Source: Enoplolaimus lenunculus (lineage: Eukaryota > Nematoda > Enoplea > Enoplida > Thoracostomopsidae). Taken from it: a stretch of DNA of 64,000 nt. The notes below the pieces were generated by a model. That model was not told where the DNA came from and did no database searches. It was given only the letters and a program-made list of their open reading frames with translations. The DNA is taken from assembly GCA_030248215.1 (NCBI GenBank), contig JASANG010000025.1, positions 1 to 64,000 of the forward strand, read 5' to 3'. Position 1 is the stretch's first letter, and every line of letters begins with the position of its first letter. Shown piece by piece: positions 11,706-26,500 of the stretch. The translations under genes and the position numbers were made by a program.

Positions 11706-13690
11706 CATCACTAAATATCTGAAAATAGCACCCTGTATAGTAGCGTCTATTAAATTTCATGGGTGGAAATTCAGCGGGCCGATATTTCCGAAAAAATGCA
11801 GCCGGCCGAATTTCCGGGGGGATTCTGCCTGCCACAGTAGCAGTTTAGTCAATTTTTGGAAATCGAGATGTGCAGGCATTATCTGTACAATTTGTGCGTA
11901 AAGCATACTTATTTTCATTGTGTTCATAATCGAAGTAACCATTTGGAAGTATCAGGTGGAATCACTGCATGATACTTTCAACGATCCTTATCTTGGTGTG
12001 AAAATGCAAGTTAACCGAAGGAAATGTTAGAATGTAAACTTTTTACTTAGATATGCGGCATTATATACTAAAAATAGAGTCACATATCTGATTTGTCAGA
12101 AAATTGCAAATATTGCACATACACGAGGATTTGACGTAAAAGAAGATAAATAACGTACATTTGGTTATACTGCCCAAGGCCTTATGAGTTTTACTATGTA
12201 TGGCGTCCTGCGCTCTGTAGTATTGCTCAGCGTGATGTTATTACTATGGAGGATTTACCATTTGGATGTTTTAGCTGATAAGAAACGGATTGCACATTTT
12301 TTGCTTAGGCTTAGGCTTAGCAATACACTTAATCTACTGTTACAGCCCTAAAGTAAAATTGGTCCTAACTTACATGGCTTTTTCCTTTGCATAAAAACGG
12401 ATACTTGTAATTATAGATGGGCAACGTGTATTCGGATATCGGCCGGATATCCGAAATGCTATTGTGCAAATTTTTTTGGAATAATTTGCATTGTTTCACC
12501 ATTAAACTAGCTGGAGATGACGAAAAGAAATTCTGTATTCAAACCTGAGTTAAAATATTGAACCACATTCCTTCATAATTCCATGATGATTTAAAATTTT
12601 GTTTTGTTAAAGCGTGCAAAAATGAAAAGAAAACGTTTTGCTTAGGTTGATATTTATCGGAACAATGACGTCCTATTTTTAAATTATCTCAAAGTTAACC
12701 CAGTGAAAAATTTGCATCGAATACGCACCGTCAAGTACTAAATTTATTTCATTTGCAAGAAAAATCTACTTATACATATACCAAGTCGCGTCGCGAGATT
12801 ACATACTGGACGTCATTTTAAATTCTTATCACTCTTTTCAGTAAGACGCCAAGACTAACTGAGTATGATGCTAAGTAGTAAAAGGTTAGCGTGTAAATAT
12901 GGTAATCTGTAAACGGCACATTTGAATTTCCCATGACCCAGAATCCATAAGCTCATAACTTTTGAATTCAAACACCCCACGAAAGTGACATTCTTCTCAT
13001 ACACCAAAACAGTCCAAAAGTACTTTATCAGCGATTTTAGCTGTCTGAACAAGGAGCAGCTTAGTGTATGGCTGGGGAGCGGCAGCCCAATCCTTAGTGT
13101 CCGTTTTAAATGTGGAAACTTCCAGTAAACCGCATTCTCCACGCCTGAAAGAGAAAAGGCACAAAATGGATTCAAAAAGTTTGGTTGTTGCAGAAAAAGC
13201 TTCCTCTTACATTTGTGTAATGAAATTAATAGTAGGTTAGGTGCGCTAAACCAGTCATCAAACGCAAAAAATGACGCAATTCAATTCAGCCCGTCGCTTT
13301 TACTTGTGATAAAATGATGATGTCCTTCCTGCCTTACAATTTTTCCCTCAGGAACGCCGCTGAAAGCGGGGCACCACTAAAAGTGACATGAGCGGATGTT
13401 TGTATAATTTAGCTAATATATTTTAATGTGGTTCTTTCTTCTTGTAACGTAAAACGACTTATGTATATATTGTTTGAGGGAAGGGTGAGATTCGACAGAA
13501 TCGAAGACAAATCAAATCAACTCAATTTCAGGAGGCCAACGCAAGTATTCATTAGTGAGTAGCGATCTTCTTAACCGAGTACCCAGCACTTGAAACAGTT
13601 GCATAATAAAATACTATTTTTAGAATTGTATGTTTTATCGGACATCCGGATATGGAAAAATATTCAATGACAATCACTAGTTATAATTTG
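11706..13690. other. Intergenic, repeat fragments, no supported gene
   Basis: Between the minisatellite and the TANC poly(A) signal I see a palindromic GGATATCGGCCGGATATCC stretch at 12434-12452, TTAGGC runs at 12304-12321, and a second CATCCGGATATGG end near 13645. An open frame of 106 codons on the minus strand (12855-13175) has no recognised similarity. Confidence 0.4.
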
Positions 13691-13691
13691 A

Positions 13692-13697
13692 TTTATT
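13692..13697 (-). terminator. Candidate TANC poly(A) signal (AATAAA, minus strand)
   Basis: The reverse complement reads AATAAA, about 78 bases after the TANC stop codon. It is the first such hexamer downstream of the stop, and the spacing is reasonable for a short 3' UTR. Confidence 0.5.
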
Positions 13698-13774
13698 ATT
13701 CAGAGCACAGAATTAGATAAAACATACAGATTCGATTGAAGCAGTTCAAACTTTACAAATTTAGAGCCGATAGG

Positions 13775-14819
13775 CTAACACTCGCTCTCAGCAAGTCTAT
13801 AGCCTTTTCTATATGCAACATCTCTCGTCGTTGGCATTTCTGAACGATTTTCAGTAGATTTTTCATTTACTCTTAAAGCAACCTTCGAAACTGTCAGTTC
13901 TTCGAAGTGAGTGTTCATTGCATCATTATTTAAGGACGTCGAGTTGTGTTTGTCGACTGTACCAACACTGTCGGATCCGTCGCTCCCAACGTGACCGCTA
14001 TCAGACCCAATCATATTTTCACACAGTTCTCCATCATGGTCTTCAAAACAAATGTCGCCATGCTCAGCAGATGTGTTGATCCCATCGACGCTGTATGACG
14101 GGAACTTTTGTTCAGATTTTCTCAATTTTGTAGCAACGTCTTGTTCCGATTTTGTGTGTAGTTTGTTTTCAGCGACCGCTCTAATTTCACTTTCCAAAAA
14201 GGTAAATCTTGATCCGGCCGAATTAGTGGCTGGGGCAGCACAAATAGCTGGAGATGTTTCTTCAAGTATTGGAGAATTTTGAAATGCTTTAGTAACCATT
14301 TGGCTGCCACGATATGTATTCGACATAGTTGTTGAATTCAGGGATTCATGGTTGTTTATACGAACACTAGGACGTACACAAGGCGGTGGGTGGTATTTAG
14401 CGTTGTTTTGCGATTGTGATATACGCGATGAACACGAATGACGTGCCCAGTTGCTATCACGTGATGAGGATACCCCTGAAATTATTGACGAAGTGTCATC
14501 AGATGAAGATTGACGTTTGTCGACTCGCCCCCAGTTGGTGTTTGACGATAAATATGATAAATTCAAAGCGTTACGGTTAGATTTCAGAGCTGATACTTGT
14601 GATTTAGGTAGTATAAGTGGAGTCGAGTGATCGAGCGGTATTAGATGGGCACCGTCGTTTGATTTGATGTTATCACTTGGACCGGCTGCGAGTTCATGGT
14701 CACTTGATTTGGCATCATGCATCTCGTGCTGAATTTGGACTAGAAACGAGCGTGCTTCTCGATGTGCCGGATCGCGCCGCAGGCATTCGACAATGTCTGC
14801 GTTTGCTGCTTGCAAATTG
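13775..14819 (-). CDS. TANC: TANC last exon: end of TPR region and Ser/Thr-rich tail
   Basis: Residues 1414-1760. It starts NLQAANADIVECLRRDPAHR, the end of the TPR region, then about 310 residues of low-complexity Ser/Thr/Asn-rich sequence like the disordered tails of TANC1 and TANC2. The last residues are ESEC. Ser at -2 and Cys at the end fit a class I PDZ-ligand pattern, in the place where vertebrate TANC ends in ESNV. The tail is not otherwise conserved. Confidence 0.93.
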
Positions 14820-17487
14820 CTGAAGTATTGAATTTTTGTAATAATTCTATTTCTGAACGAAAGGCACCAATAAAATTGCTGAAGTACGGACTGCACATGA
14901 TATTCAAGTTAAAAAGCAACTCATGTATATTTTGAGAAATTATCAATGTTTCATTAATAATATAAAGCATGAAGCGTATGCGATATCGACCCCCCCCCGA
15001 AATAGAGATGTGGTAGGATAAAAGCGCAACACGTGCTGCTACTTTTAAGCCATACAAAAACACATAAGTTGCATGCTCCATTCTAAATGTAATCATTTAC
15101 ATAAAATGCTGATGGAAAAGTGACCTATATATCCTGGAGAATAAAGTTACTTTTTTCATATGCTTCATGTGTATTACATGTGATATCAACCTTCCCCCAA
15201 GTGATGGGGGAAGGTCAAAAACACGAGCGCTGCAACGTTGCGTACCACACAAACTCAGCCTGTTCGCTTACTTGAGCTCTTTATGGCATTGACTTCTGAG
15301 TAACAAAGCTTCTGTTGAGGTAGTCTTCAGTAACAGGCTTTGGTCCACAAGCTCGATAGCGGAATTGAGATCCTAAAACAAGCCATTGTTTCAATGTAAA
15401 CACTGTTTAACAATGCGTTTAATAATCGCTACTCTGTATATATATTGCATAACAATTATTGCAAGTGGCATATATCTTGTTTGGTTTCTGAATATTTGAG
15501 TAATGCGGTCGTACTACTTCCCCCCATCACACAACCACCCCCGCACGCAAACCCACCGCCAACACAAAAAAAAAAAAAAAACAAAAAAAACAAACACTAA
15601 CATACTTATCGGTCACTAAACAGAAATAGCTATTAACCGACCTAGCGATGACATAAAATATTATATATTATACTTTGTCTACTTTGATCAATGTTATTTT
15701 TACCGGCGCAACGTTAGCCTAATATTGTTTTAAGCCTAAGCTCAACATAAGATAGGTTTAAAAGCCGATGCCTAATTGTAAAGAATATTCTAAAGTATTC
15801 TAAAAGCCTAAGCCTGGGAGCAACTTTGATTGTTTAGGATTAATCATGCTGTTGTCAATCACGTAGTTTTCTTAGACAAACTGCTTTAGAAAAACCGGAA
15901 ATCCAAATTCAAATTTATACTACATACATTGCTTCTACGTTTTATGCGAGCTAGCATCAGCAACAGATCATGCCGTAAATAATCAAATTGTTGTTTGTTC
16001 GCTGCCTGGGTTTCGTTTTCGGCATTAAGCGGAAATTTTTTCAGCGCATATTGTAATCGTTGCGTAGCTTCTTTGAAACGATTTCGCTGAAATCTCATAG
16101 AATACTTAAAAACATTCAACAAATTTAGTGGTTAAACAGTCAGCTGATTTAAGTGTGTTTTGTATTTTACTTGAATTACTTATCCGTGTTTACACGAGAT
16201 AATCGTAATTTTTTCTGGTTACTTGTATGTCGCTAGTGATTGGTTTTCATTTAATCAACGTTGACAAATTGTTCAATACCTGCGCGTTTTCGCTGCCAAC
16301 TACTGCAAGCGTAAACCTCAAATAAATTTTATATTGCGCATTTCTCGTGTACTGGCTACTACTATTATTTACTCTTCAAAATACTTAGCAGCAACAAAAC
16401 AACAACGACACGCTATTGCCTTTACCTTATACAGTATACATCCATCTTCGAACAATTTTTTGAGCAGCGTCAAAAGTACTGCAGGTTTGTCATCAGAGAG
16501 TGCCCAAGTTGTTGGTCCGAGTTTAGCACCTTTTCTCAGCAAAGCGGTCAGTCCATCTAAATTGGCGTGCTCGATCGCTAAATCTAACGGACGGCGACCG
16601 GTCGAATCTGTTTGTTCTAATGAAGACCCTCGGTCAAGCAACAGTTGTATCTAAAATATCACGATTGAACGTGAGCTTAAATTTTAAGAAACTCGCATAC
16701 AGACAGAAACCTGCACAAAATTTTCGTTCAGGGGTGGAGCAGGACGCCCAAAACAAGTCGAAAATTTTGGCGTCCCCGTTACCGGCAGACATACAACAAA
16801 AATGTGCACTTTATAAATCCGTTCGTTAGGCTACATGCAGCTGTATTTTTTGCGTTCCGTGAAAATTTTGATATTATTTCACATATGGCGATAAATATTC
16901 GGAACCTTGTAGCTGCTGAAGCTAATTTTAAATTTGTTAAACTCAAGTATACTGGTGCATCTTAACTCAAAAGTCTTACAACGTTCACCAACGGTCTACT
17001 TCCAATTTTTGTGCTATCATTGAAAGTGACCACAAACTATGTCGCATTAATATCAATTTACCATAGCTTTGCTTCCCTCAATGGCGGCGTAATGTAAAGC
17101 TGTTTTGTCTTCATTGCACGACCGCTCAATTCCTGCGCCACGATCAAGTAATAATGTTGCACACGGAATTTGATCCTTGATCACAGACCATATAACACTT
17201 GTTCGCCCGTTTTGGTCTTCAGCATTGACATCAGCGCCTGTAGATTGAACGTACATAAAATATCATCAGGGTAAGTTATTAGGCAAATATTGAATCACTA
17301 TAGTGTCTGAATGCTTTTTAGCTATTTTGAGCACTTCAAACAGTTTAATTTACTAGTCTGGCCAAACCGAATAAAAATGCAAAATAGGGTTTGTAGAGCT
17401 ACATTTGATAGTACTGAACCCACTAATTTACGCCAACTATTGTTTTGAAAGCTAAATCAATGTAATTACTGTATGACGATAAACCAG

Positions 17488-17564
<77 letters not shown>

Positions 17565-20500
17565 GTCGTTCAATTCTGAGAAAACTGACAAAACTAACCT
17601 CGACTGAGCAATAATTCGACAACACCAATGTGACCACTTAACGCAGCCATCATTAAAGGGGTCATCCCGTCTCGATTTCGCGCAGAATTAACATCGACGC
17701 CTTTGTCAAGTAAACTTGACACTATTTCCCAGCATCCGCCAGAAACCGCCTGAAAAATACGGTGTTTATCCGTACAAAAGTGGCAGAACTTAGAGAGAAA
17801 CATGTTCTGTCTCCTGATCCCTGCTTCGGTTTGCCAAGAAACTGTCTAAAATATTGCTTAAAATAGTCCATCTTCCAATAGATACATTTTATTTAGCAGG
17901 TATTACACGAGCGAGAAACGTGTTATAAACAAAACGTTCGGGCTGGCGGTCGTAAATCAAGAGAGTACCAAGCGGGTAGCAGAAGCAGTCGATACAAACT
18001 TTTTTACCAATCAGATTCACTGTTTTTGGAACAATTGTTACCGTTCAGTCAATTTCTAATATATTAATTAGTCTGTTTCGGTACTGATGAGCGTTGCCCT
18101 GTTTATTTTGCCTCCTTTCTTTATATTTTGTCCTCTCGGGCATTCGAAATTGGCCGATTATTATATATTTTGGAATGCCCATCGTTACTTTAAAATGCTC
18201 CTTTGTGCAACATTACAGAATGCCTGGAAGCTTCGGAATGCTGTTGAATTTTGCAGTAATTACAAATCATTCGACGCAGGTTGCTATGCTGAGTCGAATG
18301 ATGCTAAATTTCATGCGATCGGACAATTGGCGCACGAGTTATGATCGACAAAGTGATTTGACATTCCGTCAACTGTTTTTGAATTCCATCAAATTAGTTA
18401 TTTGACCACAGCTCGTAAATCAATGGATCTGGCTACGCTACTGGCGTAAACATCAGCAGCTCTTATGACCAAACATATATTACCCACATGCTTTGAGAAC
18501 CGGAATCGCAGCACTTCCAGTGCTGTGTTGTGGATGCCAAAGGCTCCCCCAAAGTCAAAGCGATGTCCCCCAAGCAAATACCTACGTCTTCTCCCTGAGA
18601 TTTTAAAGACCTGACTAATTTTCTAACCGACCCATGAATACCTATTTTGGTATAAAATAGCTTCTTTTGCACTTTGGATAGGACCAAACGTAAGATCCCT
18701 ATGAGGAATTTGGGCAGTAACGGCGACCTCAATTTTATGAATAGCCCTATGGGCGTGGAGGCGGGGGTGTAGGGCCGCTAAGCACGATACTGACCAGTTC
18801 ATTAGCGTCTACGCGTAAGTCGTTTCTGACAATGCCTCATGACATTTTTTCAATGTTTGTTTACACCGCTTGTATTCACACCGGTATTTTAAAGGGATAT
18901 TGTATTTTTATGCGGTAAATGGTTTGATTTATCATTTCATAAGCATCAATATATCTTGTGAATTTTAATCACCACTTACTTGAACCAGGGGTGAACTGCG
19001 ATGAGTTTCGCCTTCGTTCGAAACCGCCACCGACACTTGAGCGCCGTTGCTCAAAAGATATTCCACTGTTTGTTTTCGTGAATATTTGCATGCCAGACTA
19101 AGCGCTAAAAAGAATATATAAACAACATAACGCAAGAAACAATAATAAACATTTCGTCTTCGCGTCTTTCTTCGAATATGTATTTTTAATATTAATTTGC
19201 AATAGCAGCAACGCTATAAGAACCGGTAGGTGTAGCGAGCTGACACAGAATGTTGTGGACCAACCATAAACTTTAGGATTGAAGGATTAGTTTGGTTTCG
19301 TTGAACGAGTGTTATTGGATCAGCTGCGGTTCTCCTGTCCAAAGGTAGTACTTTGTAAAAACAGTTTATCGAATTAGTTCGTCGGTAATTTGACAACAAT
19401 TTTCACTGGTCGTTGCCTATCTCTTGCTGCTGAAACAGTTTCGTTTAAAACAAAATTCCGGTTACAAAAATATAAATTACGCGCATGTCGAGCGATAAAA
19501 GTTACCTGTATCTTCAGTTATGGTATCAATTTGATCAATATTGACGTCCGCAAATTCCAACATGAAACGACAAGTCTGAAACAGTATAATCATACGTTCA
19601 AAATATACATGCGAACAGAAAAAATTGCATGTGGACTATTAAACATCCAAAGGCACTCAAATGTTCAGCTTGAACATTGGTTCGTACTGGTTGGTCTAAA
19701 ATTGCCGAAATCCGGAGAGTTCTTATTATATACTTCTGTTTTGATATATACAATGTCCAGAAGAAATTGAAAATGTCAAAGGCCTAGGTGGAACAGGGCA
19801 GGGGTCACTCAGTGGTCACTAGTGGTAGGTTCAGAAATTAGATAAAAGGGCGGGGCCGGGCGCCCGATAAAGTGCCAAGAACTCGCGCTTGAGGTCTAAC
19901 GCATTTTAGCGCTAAACCTTAACACAAAATCTTGGTTTCAATCTAAGATGAAGGGGCTGTGCCTATGTGGACCCTATGGATTCAACAGTGGTGGTAACTA
20001 ATAAACTTTGTTGAGAACACTGGATGCTTAAGCTTTAGGATTAGGGTTATGCCTAGGCTTAGGCTAAGCTTTAGTTTTAGATTTACGCATACACCTTATG
20101 ACAAATCTGTATACGGTTAACATGACCTACAACCTAATAAATCTTATCTACCTGCGTTTGTCCAGCACCAGCTGCAGCAACAAACGCCTGTTGCGCTGAC
20201 TGTTGCCGTACCACTACTCCAGTTGATGTTGACGAACAACTTTGTTGCTCGTCCACATCGTTTTCAGATCCAAATACAAGATCTTGTTGGCTTTTTTCTT
20301 GAGCTGTCTCGTCGTCCGGAAGCTGAGGAAACGAACTATTTTGAGCTGCAGTGACACTCGCATTTTCAGACCAATCACACTGGAGTAGAAAGCTACAGAT
20401 TGCAGTGTGGCCCGCGGCGGCTGCGTGTACAAGTGCACATTTGCCTTCCATGTCTGTTTGTGGCAGCTAAAAACAATCATCAAACGCCTACGAACGACTG

Positions 20501-23500
20501 AAATTTTATACCTGGTCAAAAAATGCGTCAAAGACTGTACTGGTTGTATAGGCGGTCAGAATAGGGTCGGGGAGTTCAGCCGCCCTCTCGAACCGTTTTT
20601 TATAGGGCGTATTTTTAGAAACGAAAATGTATCAAACTAAAAATTCATACCGAATTACAGAAACACAAATCCCCGTCAGTCCCCCTAAAGTAAATTCTGT
20701 ACACGCCAGTGACTGGTTCGACAAATGCTAGTTACCAGATTCTGCTGAATTAGCGAGTGTTCGTGCGAACGAAAAAGCCGAAATCTAAAGGTTTTTAGTG
20801 CCTTAAAAATCTACATTCATGTCCGTACCGATGCCGAAGTGCACAAATAAGCTCAACAGTTTGTGAAACATACAGTGCCGATCAATAGCACAGCGTCTCC
20901 TGCTTAAAAACGTTTATTTGACAATATTGGCAACCAAACATTAGCGAGGGATAAAATTTGCTCTGGTCAAATCTGAAAGTATCAATAAAGGTACAATTGG
21001 ACCCTGAATATTTTCAATTAATTAAAAACACTACAATCTAACCACGCCCATAGCCAGATTGGCATCCCTGCGGGAGCAAAATAGTTTCAGGAGGTGCATG
21101 TAGGAACAAGTAGCGCCCAGGTCTTTACAAGTAGGACAAAAATTTTTCTATTGGGGACCAAAATTTTTCTGGAGCGTCTTAACCCCCCGGTCCCCTCTAG
21201 CTACGGACCCGAATCTAACCTTTGCGCCGTGTTGATGAAGCAATTGGACTACATCTAGATGTCCTTTCGAGCTTGCATGCATAAGTGCGCTCACACCGTT
21301 GCTACATGATGCATGAATATCGACTGCAAACTCTATTAACAGGGCAACCATTGCAACGTTACCGCAATAAGCTGCGACACACAACAACGGTGCGCAATTA
21401 AGATGACGTGTATTTACGTTTGCGTTTGCACCAGCAAGCAACAGCAACCGAGAAACCTAGAAAAGCAGTGTCTAGTAATATCGAGCTGAGGATTGTTACT
21501 GATATACGGACAAATTGCAGCCTAACAAACAACTGGACGCCGTCCAATTTCGTAAGCCGTAGCCTAACCATAATCCTGAGCCTAGGTCTTACCGTAATCC
21601 TAAGAAAAAGCATAATAATGGCCTAAAACGGTCCGACGGCGCGATTTCTGATTACAACTTGTCGGTCGCGGAATCGTTTGAGCACTAATGCTCCAATCCA
21701 GGCATCAAACTAAACTATTTCATACCGACATAGTTATTTTTCAGTTGGTCAAAAAATAGACAGAACTTAAAAAATTCGAGGGATTATTTGCATTTTGGAC
21801 GGCCCTAACATTGACTTTTGACAGAGTCCCTCACATATTAAGATATCACTGACACAAACTATACAAGTACATATAGCTTGTATGGAAGTCTTTTCCTGGC
21901 AGCTAACAGTTGATGATTATTAATTGAAATAAGTTTTTATCATATTAGAAACCATCCTAACCCAACTGTAGCTCCCGTTTGAGTAAGGCCGCATACTTTA
22001 CCCTAGTATTTGGTGAGAATACATTTTATATAGCTTGTATAGAAGTCATTTCCTGGCAGCTAACAGTTGGTGATTATTAATTGAAATAAGTTTTTATCTT
22101 ACTAGAAACCATCCTAACCCAACTTTAGCACTTGTTTGACTAAGGCCGCATACTTTACCTTAGTATTTGGTGAGAATACATTTTATATAGCTTGTATGGA
22201 AGTCATTTCCTGGCAGCTAACAGTTGGTGATTATTAATTGAAATTAGTTTTTATCATACTAGAAACCATCCTAACCCAACTGTAGCTTCTGTTTGACTAA
22301 GGCCGCATATTTTACCTTAGTATTTGGTGAGAATACATTTTCATCTGTCGCCAACGCGTCGCCGATATTTTGCGAACACAGTGCAATCCAAATTGCTTGT
22401 GCGTCTCTTGAACTCAACGGAGCAGTTCGTGAATACGGATACGCTGGCGTACCAATAGCTGTAAGGTTGACTTGTTTGTAGATGTGCGCTTTGAGTATGT
22501 GGTGCCCGAGTTCCATAAGTTGAACAGGATTGCGTTGACTGGAAGGAAGTCGGCTCAGTCGCAATGCTAGCAAGCAATGACCGTACCTGAAAACGATTGT
22601 AGGTATAGGTATATATAGAAATGGGCATCAGATATTTTTTCATATCCGGATATCTATGTCGGATTGTTATACGAATATCCGAAATTAAATTTTCTATTCC
22701 AGATATCCGAAATATGATTTTGCGGATTTTCGGGTTTCTGAACCTCAAGTTTCGTTTCTTAAGCACCTGTTTTAACTTGTTGGTCTGTAACTACTTCACT
22801 AGTGCTGGGTATCCGGTTTTAAAGATTGCTACCCTTTTCCTCAAACTATATACATGAGTCAAGGTGCAACCGGAATTACAACTTACCAAAACCGGAACCG
22901 GAATTTGAAAAATCACCGGAAACGGAACATAAAAATGAAAAACATATGCCACCGAAAAATTCGTTTTAATTTTGTTTTTGCAAAAATACTGGTGAAATAA
23001 CCCTTAGTTGAAGTTAGGTATTCGCTTTATCTGCTGTATTTTACATTTTCATAATCCACGGAAGCGCAATCTACCTTCGATGGTTTATTTTCGACGATTG
23101 TCAAGGTTTATAGAATATCGTAATTTAAATTTTTAATTCCGGTAAAAATTGGCGGAACCGGAACCGGAATTAAAGTTGCACCCTGTCGTGAGTCGTTTTA
23201 CGTTCTACGAAGAAAGTACCACATTGAAATATACTTACGCTAATACTTTTAGTGGTGCCTGGCTTTCAGCGGCGTGATCCAGAAATTTCTGACGGGGTCG
23301 GGTTGGTCGATGTTTTGACACGCAATATTTTTCAGTAAAAAATTTCTGACGGGAAAAATTGCAAGATAATAATCTTATCATTTTTTGCAAAAAAACTTTC
23401 TGAGGGAAAATTGAAAGGTAAGGAATGACCTTACCATTTTATCACAAACAATCAAACGGGGCTTTTTCATTAGACCGCGGTAGAGTAGGCTTAAGTTTAG

Positions 23501-26500
23501 ACTATTTTTTGGCTTGGCTTTGGCTTAAACGGTGGTTTAAACTTGCGTTTATTACGCTGAGGAGGCTCAAGCTTAGGAATGTTTCGGTTGTCACATTGTT
23601 AAAAGTAATATTGGTCTAAGTCTTCAGGACCCGCTCTGGTCTTAAAATATCGGAACATAGTGCCGATTTGGTAACTCATAACCTTCCCTGATGATTACCA
23701 TTAAATTTTAATTTTTAAGACTTTACTATACACTTTCGCTTTTTGGATCTTATGTGGACTACTGCGGAACCAAAAAACGAATTTTCAATAGCTTCGAAAT
23801 GTTTAATCACTTGTTGCGTTGGATGACTGGTTTACCACACATAATTTGCTATTAATTTTGCTCTAATTTAGCTTAAAAATGAAAACCAAAACTATTAAGA
23901 AGCTCTTTTTCAACTCAAATGAGCGAAGATGTTTTTTGTGTAAACGGAACAACTGCAAGCTAACGTAAGCGATAGAAAAATATTAATTTCGCAATAGATA
24001 AGGGTGGATAAATGCAAGTTATAACCATGTGTTAACTGTTTTGCGAAAATTTCATGTTTTTACAATGCAACTCTTTTTCCAAAACAAAATAGCTTTCAAT
24101 GTTTAAAGATTTCGACGAAAACCATAAATAACCGTTTCTCTGAGTACCGGGTAGAAAAGTATCGTTTAAAATTCAGCTGTTTTTTACTATTTTAGTGCCG
24201 TCTGGCACAGTACCATGCCGTCAGAGAATGCCGAACGACTAATTTATATAATGCGAACGTAATATTAAATTTCGGCTATGAAACTCAATCATAGTCAACA
24301 CAGCAAAACTAAACTAAATAGAAGCTAATTTTATCTAAGTTCTAAAATCTGTGCGCAGACAGTTTATCATCAACTCACCTGACTTGAAATTCCCAATGAC
24401 TGCATAACAAAATATAAAAATCAAATGTTTATTAAAATATATTTGAATTTATTGCTATTTAATTCTACCGCTTCGCGGGTTGAGTAATTATTGAACTCAA
24501 ATATAAAGCCTGTATTCGTAAATGTGTGTAGCACCAATTACCAGTCGACGGAATGTCTGGCAGTTTTTCAAACTAGTGTCTATGTAGCGGGGTTTAAAAT
24601 TCAACATAAATTTCATTTGAGCGACCGTACTTGTGTGTCAATTTTAAGATTCGCAATTGGAAGAGTTCATCAGTTTTGAAAACCTATCGCTCACTGGTGA
24701 TTGAGCTACATTTAAGGAATTGATTTCTATTGTAAGTGCATGCATTCGTATGCAGCAGAACCGCATATGAGGTTTATGAACAAACACGCTATATACAGCT
24801 AATGTTTAGAAAACTAGAAGCAACATATTCAACATGGCACGAGGGTGAGAGAAATTACGCTATTTATCGTACTGATGATATATTGATATATTAACAAGGT
24901 CGTTAAAATGACAGTGTCATCAAATAATGTCCGCCTACCTGCCATCGTTTAAGAATTTTGGACATTCACCAGGTTCACGTTTGATTAGCCAGTCACGAAA
25001 GACGGAATGAAACAAAACAAACGTATCATCGTGGCGCTGAACCAAAAAGTCGAACAGTGACATTAACCTGAAGTTTGTATATTAACTGAGTTGACGGCCC
25101 GTAGCCAGCTTACCTTACCAGGGTGGCTAACTTTGATTCAGTTTAATGAGATTACCACTTTACCAGCCCTTGTGAACAGGGCGGAAAGTTTTTCTGCGGG
25201 ACTGCAATAAAGTAAGCGTAAGCTTATTAAAAAATCTCAAATAATCTTCCCACGGATATTCTTTGCAGCGCGATTACTAAATTAACTTCCGCCTACCGAA
25301 ATCGAACCAGGTTTTTGCAATGCATTTAATCAGTTGTTGCTTCATTGCCCGGCATCTGTGACGTTATTCAACCACAATACAAGCATAAACATAAGCCAAT
25401 GCCAATGTTATGTCAAAATTGGACAATTTCCAAAACTATGATACAATGGAGCGGCGATAATTAATATATTGGGTTTGTGGTTGCAATTCAGTACAGAACT
25501 CCCAAAATGAATATTTGTCACTATAGTAAGGATACTGTTGAACCAAATATCGAGCAATATTTGAAAATTTGTGTGAATTTGAATTCCGGCATCGGAATTG
25601 CAGTCAGTCGGAATCAGAATCGGAACAAAAAATTTGATCGTAATTTTAGCCGGAATCGGAATTTCGTTGGAACCCTGCCGTATTCCTAATATTATATGTT
25701 GCTTACCGTTCGCAAAATTCTTCCCACGTCAAGAAATTTTCAACAAATCCAGCATTGACCGCTTCGTAGATTTGTTGCGACGTCAGCGGATACAGTGACG
25801 CAAGACAAATGTTTAAAATTGACGAAACACGCTCAAACGCAGCGACGGACGGAAACTTTAAGTTAAACAGAAGCAAAAATATTTCCGACAGATTAATCGG
25901 CAGCACTTTAAAGCTGGCACGTTTCAGAACTAAGTGGTTTCGTTCAATTAAATCGAGTAATAATTTTAAATATAAAATGTTGCCTTTCGATAGTCCAGCG
26001 ACATGCGCAACGAATCTTCCTACTGATTCTTCGACCAGTTGCCCGCCAGCTAACACAACTTTTGTGGTCCCGTGAGTTTGAACGAGTCCCGTATACCAGC
26101 CATTGTTACCATATTCGTATCTGCCGTAAAAACTACCTCCCTGATAATTATTATGCAACAAGTATGCAGATCCAGAGGTACCGACACCGGAAATATTTGA
26201 ATATATCGATGATGAAGATTGTATTCGATGCAATATATACTGTTCAATGCCGCAATATAATCGTTCGTCGACTACAATATTGTCTAAATTAATTTTATGC
26301 AAATTCAACGCATTTCCTGTACCGGAACTTGAAGAAGCCGCAACATTACGAATTAGTTCCAATCCAGAAGTACGAACGCTGCAAACTAGTCGAATCCAAG
26401 GCGGAAGTTCACGAACCGCGTGCGTGAACAAAAACGTCGTTATTGAGTAACCGGATACTTCTGGTCGATGATATTCAGATTCGTCTAGGCCGTCGATCAC

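Noticed and set aside
12855-13175. Open frame of 106 codons downstream of TANC on the minus strand
   Set aside because: No recognised domain, no convincing splice sites, and it lies beyond the TANC stop and poly(A) signal.
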